From Sphingomonadales bacterium (lineage in GTDB: Bacteria; Pseudomonadota; Alphaproteobacteria; Sphingomonadales; Sphingomonadaceae): a stretch of DNA of 8,285 nucleotides. The first letter of the stretch is position 1. Each line of letters begins with the position of its first letter. The notes beneath the pieces are model-generated. The model saw nothing but the letters and a program-made list of their open reading frames with translations, was not told the origin of the DNA and did not search any database. This document shows, piece after piece, positions 1 through 5,899 of the stretch. The stretch is taken from the NCBI GenBank assembly GCA_017302775.1, contig JAFLDC010000098.1, positions 1 to 8,285 of the forward strand. Direction: 5' to 3'. A program made the position numbers and the translations under genes.

Positions 1-1
1 C

Positions 2-685
2 GGGACGGGGGGAACCGAACTACACCGCGCACTCGATCCGGCACGGGATCAATCCTACTTCCTTTACGGGACGACCGAAACCCAGCTTGCGTTCTTGCGC
101 TTTCCGCTGGGCGGCCTGCCCAAGCCGCAGGTCCGTGCCATTGCCGAGGCCGAGGGCCTGCGGGTCGCCGCCAAACCGGACAGTCAGGACATCTGCTTCG
201 TCCCCAATGGCGACTATGCCAGCATCGTGCGCTCGGTTCGGCCTGAAGGCGGGGAGCCAGGTGCGATCGTTCATGCCGAGACGGGCGAGGTGTTAGGCCA
301 GCATCGCGGCATCATCCACTATACCGTAGGTCAGCGGCGCGGGCTGGAAATCGGCGGATTGACCGAACCGCTGTACGTTACGGCGCTCGACGCGCCCGGC
401 CGGCGAGTGCTGGTGGGACCAAAGCGGTTGCTCGCGGTCAGCACGGCCCGAATCGTCGAAACCAACCGGATCGGTCCGCTGCCCGATGCGCCGCTCACCG
501 CCAAGGTCCGGTCGCTGGCAAAGCCAGTGGCTATTACGCTTGATGGTCCATTCGGCGAGGGTGCAGCCACGACCATCCGCTTTAGCCAACCGGAGTACGG
601 CGTCGCGCCGGGGCAGGCCGCCGTGCTCTATGCCGGTGAACGGGTAATCGGCGGTGGCTGGATCGCAGCAACCGAGCCCGCCTGA
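2..685 (+). CDS. mnmA: tRNA-specific 2-thiouridylase MnmA, 3' part only
   Basis: MnmA makes the 2-thio group of the wobble uridine (s2U34) in tRNA-Lys, -Glu and -Gln in the cytoplasm, using ATP and a persulfide sulfur. The open frame runs in from the left edge, so the N-terminal PP-loop ATP-binding motif and the first catalytic cysteine lie outside the window. About 227 residues remain. They begin with the family segment DQSYFLYGT and continue through [15 protein letters not shown]. The second catalytic cysteine is present in [13 protein letters not shown] (TGC at 194-196, equivalent to E. coli Cys199). The [21 protein letters not shown] region (near 297-355) and the C-terminal beta-barrel domain follow. 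The gene ends with TGA four bases from the stop of the convergent gene at 690. Nothing suggests damage; the missing part is a window effect. The identification is firm. Confidence 0.96.
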   Translation, partial: GTGGTELHRALDPARDQSYFLYGTTETQLAFLRFPLGGLPKPQVRAIAEAEGLRVAAKPDSQDICFVPNGDYASIVRSVRPEGGEPGAIVHAETGEVLGQHRGIIHYTVGQRRGLEIGGLTEPLYVTALDAPGRRVLVGPKRLLAVSTARIVETNRIGPLPDAPLTAKVRSLAKPVAITLDGPFGEGAATTIRFSQPEYGVAPGQAAVLYAGERVIGGGWIAATEPA

Positions 686-689
686 TCCA

Positions 690-1037
690 TCAGTCTGGCC
701 AGGCTTCCAGCTGGCAACCTGGCCCCTCACGATATGTCGCTGTATGGCTGGCGAGCAGCGGAAACGACGCCGTGACGCTTTTTGCCTGAACATCTTCCGA
801 CAGGGTTACCAGTTCCATTCCCGGCTCAAAATCCTTGCGGCAATCGCCAAGGCTGCGTCCACCAACGAAACGACATGAGCAGGCAACACGTGCGCCATAG
901 GCCGCACCAGCCTCCGCATAACCGTTCAACGGTCGCCAGAAAAACCCCAGCAAAGCCAGCACAAGTGCAATTCCCAGCATCAGCATACGGCGGCGCCACG
1001 GAGATTTGGTCGCTGGGTTCTGCTTAGCGGTTGCCAT
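690..1037 (-). CDS. membrane-anchored four-cysteine protein of unknown function
   Basis: This gene encodes 115 residues. A short basic cytoplasmic N-terminus (KSPWRRR) is followed by one hydrophobic segment at about residues 18-35, then a roughly 80-residue domain predicted to be periplasmic. That domain has four cysteines at 53, 55, 66 and 108, in the contexts ARVACSCRFVGGRSLGDCRK and GPGCQLEAW. The spacing would allow two disulfides or a small metal or heme site, but CxC is not a heme-binding CxxCH. I recognise the pattern (NGYA..GA.YGARV.CSCR.VGGRSL.DC) as a conserved sphingomonad hypothetical protein but know no function. The ATG is 32 bases from the start of the divergent serine hydrolase, so the two genes may share a regulatory region. 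An AAAGG about ten bases upstream is the only ribosome-site candidate. It could be membrane-anchored rather than cleaved, since no good signal peptidase site is seen. Confidence 0.8.
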   Translation of the reverse strand: MATAKQNPATKSPWRRRMLMLGIALVLALLGFFWRPLNGYAEAGAAYGARVACSCRFVGGRSLGDCRKDFEPGMELVTLSEDVQAKSVTASFPLLASHTATYREGPGCQLEAWPD

Positions 1038-1053
1038 TGTCGGGCCTTTGGGC

Positions 1054-1059
1054 GAGGGA
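1054..1059 (+). promoter_or_regulatory. Shine-Dalgarno candidate choosing the hydrolase start
   Basis: GAGGGA lies ten bases before the ATG at 1070. It favours that ATG over the in-frame TTG at 1031. The TTG would overlap the divergent gene's start codon and add 13 polar residues in front of a good lipoprotein signal. Confidence 0.45.
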
Positions 1060-1069
1060 TGCGCGCATC

Positions 1070-2194
1070 ATGCCGGTGCGCCGATTGCCCCTTATCCTGC
1101 CGCTGCTTACACTGCCAGCCCTGATCGGTTGCGGCAGCGACGGGAACAGCGTTGCAGCCAAACCATTAAGCGATGCCGCGTTGAAAGCGGTGACAGAACG
1201 CCCGGGTGTTGACCGCGAAAAGCTGGCCCGCGCGGTGGACACTCTGTTCAACGGGGGTGAAACCGCAGAAACACGTGCGGTCCTGGTCATCCACAACGGC
1301 ACGACCGTGGCCGAACGCTATGGCCCTGGCTATCACGAGAACACGCGGTTCGTATCCTGGTCGATGGCCAAATCGGTAACGGCGGTGATGATCGGGCAGC
1401 TGGTTGCTGACGGCCGCTTGCGGCTGGATGAAAGCGTGCCCATCCCGGCCTGGCAGCGCTCCGGCGATCCTCGTGGGGAAATCACCTTGCGACAGCTGTT
1501 GCAGATGCGGTCAGGGCTGCGCCATACCGAAGCAGGAGACCCGCCGTACCGCAGCGACGAGGTCCGGATGCTGTTCCTTGACGGGCGCGATAACATGGCT
1601 GCCTATGCTGAGGCGCAACCGCTCGAAGCGGACCCTGGCAGCAAGTGGGAATATTCCAGCGCCACCACGGTGATCCTCGCTGATCTGGCAGCCCGGGCGC
1701 TGACCACGAGCAACGATCCGGCTGAGCGCATCCGGGCGGTACGTGATTACCTGAAAACCCGTTTGTTCGAACCGATTGGCATGAAAAGCATGGTCCCCGA
1801 ATTCGATGCTTCTGGCACCCTGATCGGCGGCAGCCTGATTCACGGTACAGCCCGCGACTGGGCCCGGTTTGGGGAATTTCTGCGCAATCGCGGCGCAGTT
1901 AAGGGGGCGCAGCTGGTGCCTTCGCAGTGGATCGATTTCATGACGGAGCCAAGCCCACGCAACCCAGGCTATGGCGCGCAGCTGTGGCTCAATCAGCCGC
2001 AGCCGGACGGCGCTCGCCAATGGCCCGATGCGCCGCCATCCGCCTTTTCGATGAACGGCCATCTTGGCCAGTACGTCGTGGTCAGCCGAGACAACGGCGT
2101 GGTTGTGGTGCGGCTGGGCAAAACCCAGGACAACGTTCGCAGACCTGTGCAAGCGGCCCTGGCACGGATTATATCCCTGTTCCCCAAAGGATAA
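1070..2194 (+). CDS. lipoprotein serine hydrolase, beta-lactamase/penicillin-binding-like fold
   Basis: From the ATG at 1070 the product has 374 residues. Residues 1-20 form a lipoprotein signal with lipobox LIGC and lipidated Cys21. The next residues are Gly-Ser rather than Asp, which by the Lol rule points to the outer membrane, facing the periplasm. The beta-lactamase-like domain follows. The nucleophile motif SMAK has Ser98 and Lys101. The second motif is Tyr195-Ser-Ser, where class C beta-lactamases have YxN. The third motif is HLG at 331-333, in place of KTG. This set fits the family that includes EstB-type esterases and the 6-aminohexanoate-dimer hydrolase NylB better than true AmpC enzymes. 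The substrate cannot be read from sequence; ester, amide or peptidoglycan peptide are all possible. The hairpin TAAGCC-TGT-GGCTTA spans the stop codon. The gene is divergent from the four-cysteine protein. Fold and catalytic class are confident; a beta-lactam resistance role is not implied. Confidence 0.88.
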   Translation: MPVRRLPLILPLLTLPALIGCGSDGNSVAAKPLSDAALKAVTERPGVDREKLARAVDTLFNGGETAETRAVLVIHNGTTVAERYGPGYHENTRFVSWSMAKSVTAVMIGQLVADGRLRLDESVPIPAWQRSGDPRGEITLRQLLQMRSGLRHTEAGDPPYRSDEVRMLFLDGRDNMAAYAEAQPLEADPGSKWEYSSATTVILADLAARALTTSNDPAERIRAVRDYLKTRLFEPIGMKSMVPEFDASGTLIGGSLIHGTARDWARFGEFLRNRGAVKGAQLVPSQWIDFMTEPSPRNPGYGAQLWLNQPQPDGARQWPDAPPSAFSMNGHLGQYVVVSRDNGVVVVRLGKTQDNVRRPVQAALARIISLFPKG

Positions 2195-2206
2195 GCCTGT
2201 GGCTTA
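2192..2206 (+). repeat. small hairpin over the hydrolase stop codon
   Basis: TAAGCC and GGCTTA form a perfect six-base inverted repeat around a three-base loop (TGT). The left arm contains the TAA stop codon. No T-run follows, so it is at best a weak or 3'-stabilising structure and not a standard intrinsic terminator. A second TAAGCC occurs at 2260-2265 and could compete for the GGCTTA arm. Confidence 0.4.
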
Positions 2207-2251
2207 CAACCCAGCTCTTGTCACTGGCATCAAGCAGGACTCATGCAACAA

Positions 2252-2279
2252 GGCCGGTATAAGCCAGACGGTACTGGCC
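2252..2279 (+). repeat. imperfect inverted repeat in the leader of the fucose synthase homologue
   Basis: GGCCGGTA (2252-2259) and TACTGGCC (2272-2279) are complementary apart from one G.T pair and flank a 12-base loop. As RNA this is an eight-pair hairpin; as DNA it is a possible operator half-site pair. It sits about 50 bases before the ATG at 2328. TATAAG at 2258-2263, inside the repeat, resembles a -10 box but has no good -35 at normal spacing. No regulator is identified. Confidence 0.35.
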
Positions 2280-2315
2280 GCTCTGCCAGCAATATGCGCT
2301 GACCAACCGGTTGCC

Positions 2316-2320
2316 GGAGG
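2316..2320 (+). promoter_or_regulatory. strong Shine-Dalgarno site for the fucose synthase homologue
   Basis: GGAGG lies seven bases before the ATG at 2328. It is the clearest ribosome site in the window and fixes that start. It also argues that the gene is still translated despite its altered active site. Confidence 0.8.
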
Positions 2321-2327
2321 CTGAACA

Positions 2328-3266
2328 ATGTACGATCTAGCCGGAAAGCGCGTATGGGTTGCCGGGCATGGCGGAATGGTGGGGGCGGCCATCGTCCGCC
2401 GTTTGGCGCAGGAAGACTGTGAGATCCTGGTGGCTGATCGGCGTGAGCTGGACCTGACCGATCAGCGCGCGGTGCTGGGCTGGATGCACAACAACCGGCC
2501 GCAGGCCGTTTTCCTGGCGGCAGCGCGGGTCGGCGGCATTCAGGCCAAAGACGCTCTTCCGGTGGACTTCCTGCGCGACAACCTGCTGATCGAAACGGCC
2601 GTATTTACCGGGGCCGAATCGGTTGGGGTGGAAAAGCTGCTGTTCCTGGGCTCCTCGTGCAGCTATCCGCGCGATGCGGCCCAGCCGATCCGAGAAGAGG
2701 ACCTGCTGACCGGACCGCTCGAACGGACCAGCCAATGGCATGCGATCGCGCAGATCGCCGGGATCAAGCTGGCCCAGGCCTACCGCCAGCAGTTCGGGTG
2801 CGACTTCATCAGCGCCATGCCGACCGGCCTTTATGGCCCGGGCGATAACTACGATCCGCACGCAAGCCATGTCCTGCCCGCTTTGATCCGCAAGGTGCAT
2901 GAAGCCAAGACGGGTGGCGATCCGGTTACGGTCTGGGGCACAGGTACACCGCTGCGTGAGTTTCTGTTCGTTGACGATTGCGCCGATGCCTGCGTTCACC
3001 TGATGAAGACCTATTCCGACGTCCCGCCCGTCAACGTCGGCTCGGGCGAAGAGGTATCGATCCTCGCTCTGACCAGGCTGGTGATGGACGTGGTGGGGTA
3101 TCATGGCGAGATCGTGCTGGATCTGGACCGCCCTGATGGAACACCGCGCAAGCTGCTTGACAGTTCACGCCTCAACGCGATGGGATGGGCTCCATGCACC
3201 GCCTTGCGGGATGGCATTGCCAGAACCTATGCCGCGTTTCTGCGCGGGGATGGTCGCAACATCTGA
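2328..3266 (+). CDS. GDP-L-fucose synthase homologue (extended SDR) with altered active site
   Basis: The family enzyme (Fcl/WcaG) is a cytoplasmic NADPH-dependent 3,5-epimerase/4-reductase. It turns GDP-4-keto-6-deoxy-mannose into GDP-L-fucose for surface polysaccharide. This 312-residue product has normal length and aligns throughout. It shows the Rossmann motif GHGGMVG (13-19; E. coli GHRGMVG), LAAARVGGI, LGSSCSYP with Ser109 and Cys111, His181 in HASHVLPALIRK (the E. coli His179 equivalent), VWGTGTPLREFLFVDD and PDGTPRKLLD. The catalytic YAIAK motif, however, reads HAIAQ: Tyr is His138 (CAT at 2739) and Lys is Gln142 (CAG at 2751). The substrate-site PTNLYG reads PTGLYG, with Gly167. The known enzyme needs Tyr and Lys for hydride transfer, so canonical reductase activity is doubtful. 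Epimerase residues Cys111 and His181 remain. The frame is intact and a strong Shine-Dalgarno site precedes it. No gmd is nearby. Family is certain; function is uncertain, so I give no symbol. Confidence 0.93.
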   Translation: MYDLAGKRVWVAGHGGMVGAAIVRRLAQEDCEILVADRRELDLTDQRAVLGWMHNNRPQAVFLAAARVGGIQAKDALPVDFLRDNLLIETAVFTGAESVGVEKLLFLGSSCSYPRDAAQPIREEDLLTGPLERTSQWHAIAQIAGIKLAQAYRQQFGCDFISAMPTGLYGPGDNYDPHASHVLPALIRKVHEAKTGGDPVTVWGTGTPLREFLFVDDCADACVHLMKTYSDVPPVNVGSGEEVSILALTRLVMDVVGYHGEIVLDLDRPDGTPRKLLDSSRLNAMGWAPCTALRDGIARTYAAFLRGDGRNI

Positions 3267-3292
3267 CCGCCGCTCGGTGGCCTCGCCGGCTG

Positions 3293-4207
3293 CTAGTGCC
3301 GGGCCAGCAAGTCTTCCGAGGACAGGTCGTTCTCATCGACATGCCCTTCGGGATCGGGGTGGATCAGGATTTCCAGGCCCGGGAACTCGCTACGCAAGAT
3401 AGCCTCTACCTCGTCCATCACCACATGGGCTTGCCGGACCGTCATGTCCGGATCGACCGCCAGATGGAACTGGACGAAATCACGGTCGCCCGAGGTGCGG
3501 GTTCGCAGATCATGCAGCCCCTTGATCTCGGGATGCCGGGCGACCGCAGCCAGAAATGCGGCCTTGCGCTCTTCCGGCCATTCGTGATCCATCAGCTGAT
3601 CCACCGCCGCTTGCGAAGCGCCCCAGGCGCCCCAGCCCAGCCACAGCGCAATCGCCAGACCGAAGAACGGATCAGCCCCGGCAATCCCGGCATATTGATC
3701 GAGCGCCAGCGCCGCGATCACCGCAAGGTTCAGCAACAGGTCCGATTGATAATGGACATGATCGGTGCTGATGGCGAGGCTGTTGGTCTGACGAATCACG
3801 TGGCGCTGCCAGGCCAGCAGAGCCAGGGTCGCGACCATGGCAATCGCCGATACGGCAATGCCGCCTTCGGCCTCCTGTGGCCGCGCACCGGCAAACCATT
3901 GCTCGATTGCCCGGAATGCCAGGCTGATTGCTGAGATAGAGATCAGCACGACTTGGAACATCGCGGCCAAAGCTTCCGCCTTGCCATGACCGAACCGGTG
4001 ATTTTCATCGTCAGGCTGGGCAGCGACCCAGACCCCGGCCAGCGTGGCGAGGCTGGCGATCAAATCCAGTGCGGTATCGGCCAGGCTGCCGAGCATGGCC
4101 GTCGAACCTGTCGAGAATACCGCCCAGACCTTGAGCCCGACCAATAGCAGCGCCACCGTGATCGAGGCGATCGCCGCACTGCGGTTGAGAGCCGCCTTCT
4201 CGCTCAT
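3293..4207 (-). CDS. fieF: cation diffusion facilitator, FieF/YiiP type metal exporter
   Basis: CDF proteins are inner-membrane homodimers that export divalent metals (Zn, Fe, Mn or Cd) in exchange for protons. This 304-residue product has six hydrophobic segments and a C-terminal cytoplasmic domain. It keeps the metal ligands known for E. coli YiiP, almost residue for residue. Site A is Asp44, Asp48, His152 and Asp156 (LADTALD and HVHYQSD). Site B is Asp67, His70 and His74 (DENHRFGHGKAE). The cytoplasmic site is His232, His248, His261, His283 and Asp285. The D/D/H/D transport site is typical of the FieF/YiiP type, but the physiological metal cannot be fixed from it. Its ATG overlaps the pdxH stop as ATGA and no separate Shine-Dalgarno is seen, so translation is probably coupled to pdxH. 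The 3' end lies 26 bases from the convergent gene, with no clear terminator between. Confidence 0.94.
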   Translation of the reverse strand: MSEKAALNRSAAIASITVALLLVGLKVWAVFSTGSTAMLGSLADTALDLIASLATLAGVWVAAQPDDENHRFGHGKAEALAAMFQVVLISISAISLAFRAIEQWFAGARPQEAEGGIAVSAIAMVATLALLAWQRHVIRQTNSLAISTDHVHYQSDLLLNLAVIAALALDQYAGIAGADPFFGLAIALWLGWGAWGASQAAVDQLMDHEWPEERKAAFLAAVARHPEIKGLHDLRTRTSGDRDFVQFHLAVDPDMTVRQAHVVMDEVEAILRSEFPGLEILIHPDPEGHVDENDLSSEDLLARH

Positions 4208-4833
4208 GGGTAAAGCAGCGAGCTGACCCAGCCGCCGCCAGCGCTGCGCTCAAACCGGCGGCGTTCATGCAGGCGGAAAGGACGGTCCATCCAGAATTCA
4301 AAGGCATGGGGCACCAGGCAAAATCCTGTCCAGTGCGTTGGGCGCGGCACCGGACCGACCAGATGGCGGGCTGTGACCTTGGCGATTCGTCCGAGAAACT
4401 CCGAGCGCGAACCAAGCGGTGCGGACTGGTCCGAAGCATGGGCGCCCAGTTGCGAATCGCGGCTGCGGCTGGCAAAATAGGCGTCCGCCATCGCATCGGG
4501 CACTGGCGCGACCGTTCCTTCAATCCGGATCTGGCGGCGCAGCGATTTCCAGTGAAACAGCATCGCCGCCTGAGGATTGGCCAACAATTCGCCGCCCTTG
4601 CGGCTGTGGCTGTTGGTATAGAAGACAAAACCACCCTCCGGGCCGAGCAGATCGGCCCCATGATCCTTCAGCAGCACCATGCGTACGCTGGGCGCGCCCT
4701 GCGGCGTGGCCGAGGCCACCGCAACCGCATCGGGATCGTTCGGTTCGCTCTGCTTCGCCTCGGCAAACCAGGCGTCGAACAGCGCGAAAGGCGCGGCATC
4801 GGGAATCGCATTCAGGGTCTGGGTTTCATCCAT
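4204..4833 (-). CDS. pdxH: pyridoxamine/pyridoxine 5'-phosphate oxidase
   Basis: PdxH uses FMN and O2 to oxidise pyridoxine or pyridoxamine 5'-phosphate to PLP in the cytoplasm. It is the last step of synthesis and part of salvage. The 209-residue length is normal. FMN-site motifs are RMVLLK (51-56), FVFYTNSHSRKGGEL (69-83) and FHWKSLRRQIRIEG (93-106). Substrate phosphate contacts appear as Tyr119, Arg123 and Ser127 in YFASRSRDSQLG. The active-site RLHERR has Arg187 and His189. The C-terminus reads SSLLYP where E. coli has DRLAP; I believe this is usual in sphingomonads. An in-frame TGA nine bases upstream leaves the ATG at 4833 as the only reasonable start, although no good Shine-Dalgarno is seen. 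It is first in a two-gene operon with the CDF exporter and divergent from the dnaJ-class gene. Confidence 0.96.
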   Translation of the reverse strand: MDETQTLNAIPDAAPFALFDAWFAEAKQSEPNDPDAVAVASATPQGAPSVRMVLLKDHGADLLGPEGGFVFYTNSHSRKGGELLANPQAAMLFHWKSLRRQIRIEGTVAPVPDAMADAYFASRSRDSQLGAHASDQSAPLGSRSEFLGRIAKVTARHLVGPVPRPTHWTGFCLVPHAFEFWMDRPFRLHERRRFERSAGGGWVSSLLYP

Positions 4834-4904
4834 GATGGGTCAGCGCATAGCCGTCCCCCCGTCACTATGAAAGCGCAAGCGTCTCGCAACAGGCCAGCGA
4901 ATGC

Positions 4905-4933
4905 CTTGCCGTCGCGGCTGTTCGCACCTAGCT
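4905..4933 (+). promoter_or_regulatory. possible heat-shock (RpoH-like) promoter of the dnaJ-class gene
   Basis: CTTGCC (4905-4910), 17 bases, then CTAGCT (4928-4933) partly fits the alphaproteobacterial sigma-32 pattern CTTGAC-N17-CTATAT (five and four of six bases). The implied transcript start falls at or just before the ATG at 4941, giving a leaderless or nearly leaderless mRNA. That agrees with the lack of a Shine-Dalgarno there. This is inference by eye. The rest of the 107-base divergent gap (4834-4940) holds only weak sigma-70-like matches toward pdxH. Confidence 0.28.
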
Positions 4934-4940
4934 AACGCAA

Positions 4941-5885
4941 ATGGCTGATCCCTATTCGATCCTTGGTGTGGCGCGCGGCGCGAGCGAGAAAGACATAAAA
5001 TCCGCTTATCGCAAACTCGCCAAGGAACTTCATCCCGATCGCAACAAGGACAATCCCAAGGCTGCGGAGAGATTTTCCGAGGTCACGAGGGCTTACGACC
5101 TGCTGTCTGACAAGGACAAGCGCGCGCGGTTCGACCGCGGCGAGATCGATATCGATGGTAACCCGTCCATGGGGTTTGGCTATGGTGGGGGCGGAGGCCC
5201 CGGAGGCGGATTTGGCGGGCGTGACCAGCGCGGCTTTCGCGCGGACGGTTTCGAGGGCTTTGGCAACGAAGGGATCGATATCGGCGACATCTTCGACGGC
5301 CTGTTTGGCGGACGCGGCGGAATGGGTGGGGGAACACGGCGTGGCCCGGCGCCGAAGGGCGCCAGTATCCAGTACAAGTTGGGGGTCTCGCTGCCCGATG
5401 CGGCACTGCTGGCCACGCAGCGGATCACTTTGTCCGACGGCAAGACAATCGACCTCAAGCTCCCTGCCGGAGTGGAAGACGGCACTCAGATGCGACTGGC
5501 CGGCAAGGGCGAAGCCGGCCCGGGTGGCAACGGCGACGCCATCGTCGCGATTCATCTGCAGCCTCACCCCTTCTATCGCCGGGATGGGGATAATCTGCGG
5601 CTAGACCTGCCGATCAGCCTGGATGAGGCGGTAAGCGGCGCCAAGGTGAAAGTGCCAACGCCAGAGGGTGCCGTGATGCTGACAGTCGCGCCCGGGACCA
5701 GTTCTGGCAAGACCCTGCGACTGAAGGGCAAGGGCTTCACTCGCAAAGATGGAACCCGCGGCGATCAGCTGGTGACGATCGAGGTACAGTTGCCCGACAG
5801 CGGCAGCGAGACGCTGCGAGAACTGGCCGACCGACTGGATGGCTGGCGTGATCCCCGCAGCCTACGCGCCCGACTCGGCGTCTGA
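4941..5885 (+). CDS. DnaJ-class (CbpA-like, type B) Hsp40 co-chaperone
   Basis: J-domain proteins stimulate the ATPase of DnaK and deliver clients to it. The 314-residue product has a J domain at 1-70 with the essential HPD at 31-33 (KELHPDRNKDNPKAAERF). A Gly/Phe-rich linker covers about 76-137. Two C-terminal beta-sandwich substrate-binding domains follow, at about 142-215 (LKLPAGVEDGTQMRLAGKGE) and 220-295 (YRRDGDNLRLDLPISLDEAV). There are no CxxCxGxG zinc repeats, which makes it a type B protein like CbpA and not the housekeeping DnaJ. The ATG has no evident Shine-Dalgarno. It leads a tight plus-strand cluster with yihY 14 bases on and fabI after that. The class is certain; whether it is a stress or a general co-chaperone is not. 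Confidence 0.94.
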   Translation: MADPYSILGVARGASEKDIKSAYRKLAKELHPDRNKDNPKAAERFSEVTRAYDLLSDKDKRARFDRGEIDIDGNPSMGFGYGGGGGPGGGFGGRDQRGFRADGFEGFGNEGIDIGDIFDGLFGGRGGMGGGTRRGPAPKGASIQYKLGVSLPDAALLATQRITLSDGKTIDLKLPAGVEDGTQMRLAGKGEAGPGGNGDAIVAIHLQPHPFYRRDGDNLRLDLPISLDEAVSGAKVKVPTPEGAVMLTVAPGTSSGKTLRLKGKGFTRKDGTRGDQLVTIEVQLPDSGSETLRELADRLDGWRDPRSLRARLGV

Positions 5886-5899
5886 TCCCGGTTGCCGCC

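Noticed and set aside
682..693. CTGAT-CC-ATCAG palindrome over the two convergent stop codons as a terminator
   Set aside because: The loop is only two bases and there is no T-run. It arises from TGA stops facing each other and is probably chance.
1031..1069. Upstream in-frame TTG start for the serine hydrolase
   Set aside because: It would overlap the divergent gene's start codon and put 13 polar residues before the lipoprotein signal. The ATG at 1070 has a ribosome site candidate and gives a proper lipobox.
2337..3104. Minus-strand open frame opposite the fucose synthase homologue
   Set aside because: Antisense shadow with low-complexity composition and no recognisable motif.
3267..3292. 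Terminator between the convergent fucose synthase homologue and CDF gene
   Set aside because: Only four-base stems can be drawn and no T-run is present.
3185..3934. Plus-strand open frame opposite the CDF exporter
   Set aside because: Overlaps two firmly identified genes; no motif and no ribosome site.
4840..4848. Two-codon minus-strand frame ATG-CGC-TGA just before pdxH
   Set aside because: Could in principle be an upstream frame, but nothing beyond its position supports it; likely chance.
5182..5340. Gly-rich repetitive stretch in the dnaJ-class gene as a DNA repeat
   Set aside because: It is the normal Gly/Phe-rich linker of J-domain proteins with irregular codon use, not a tandem repeat.
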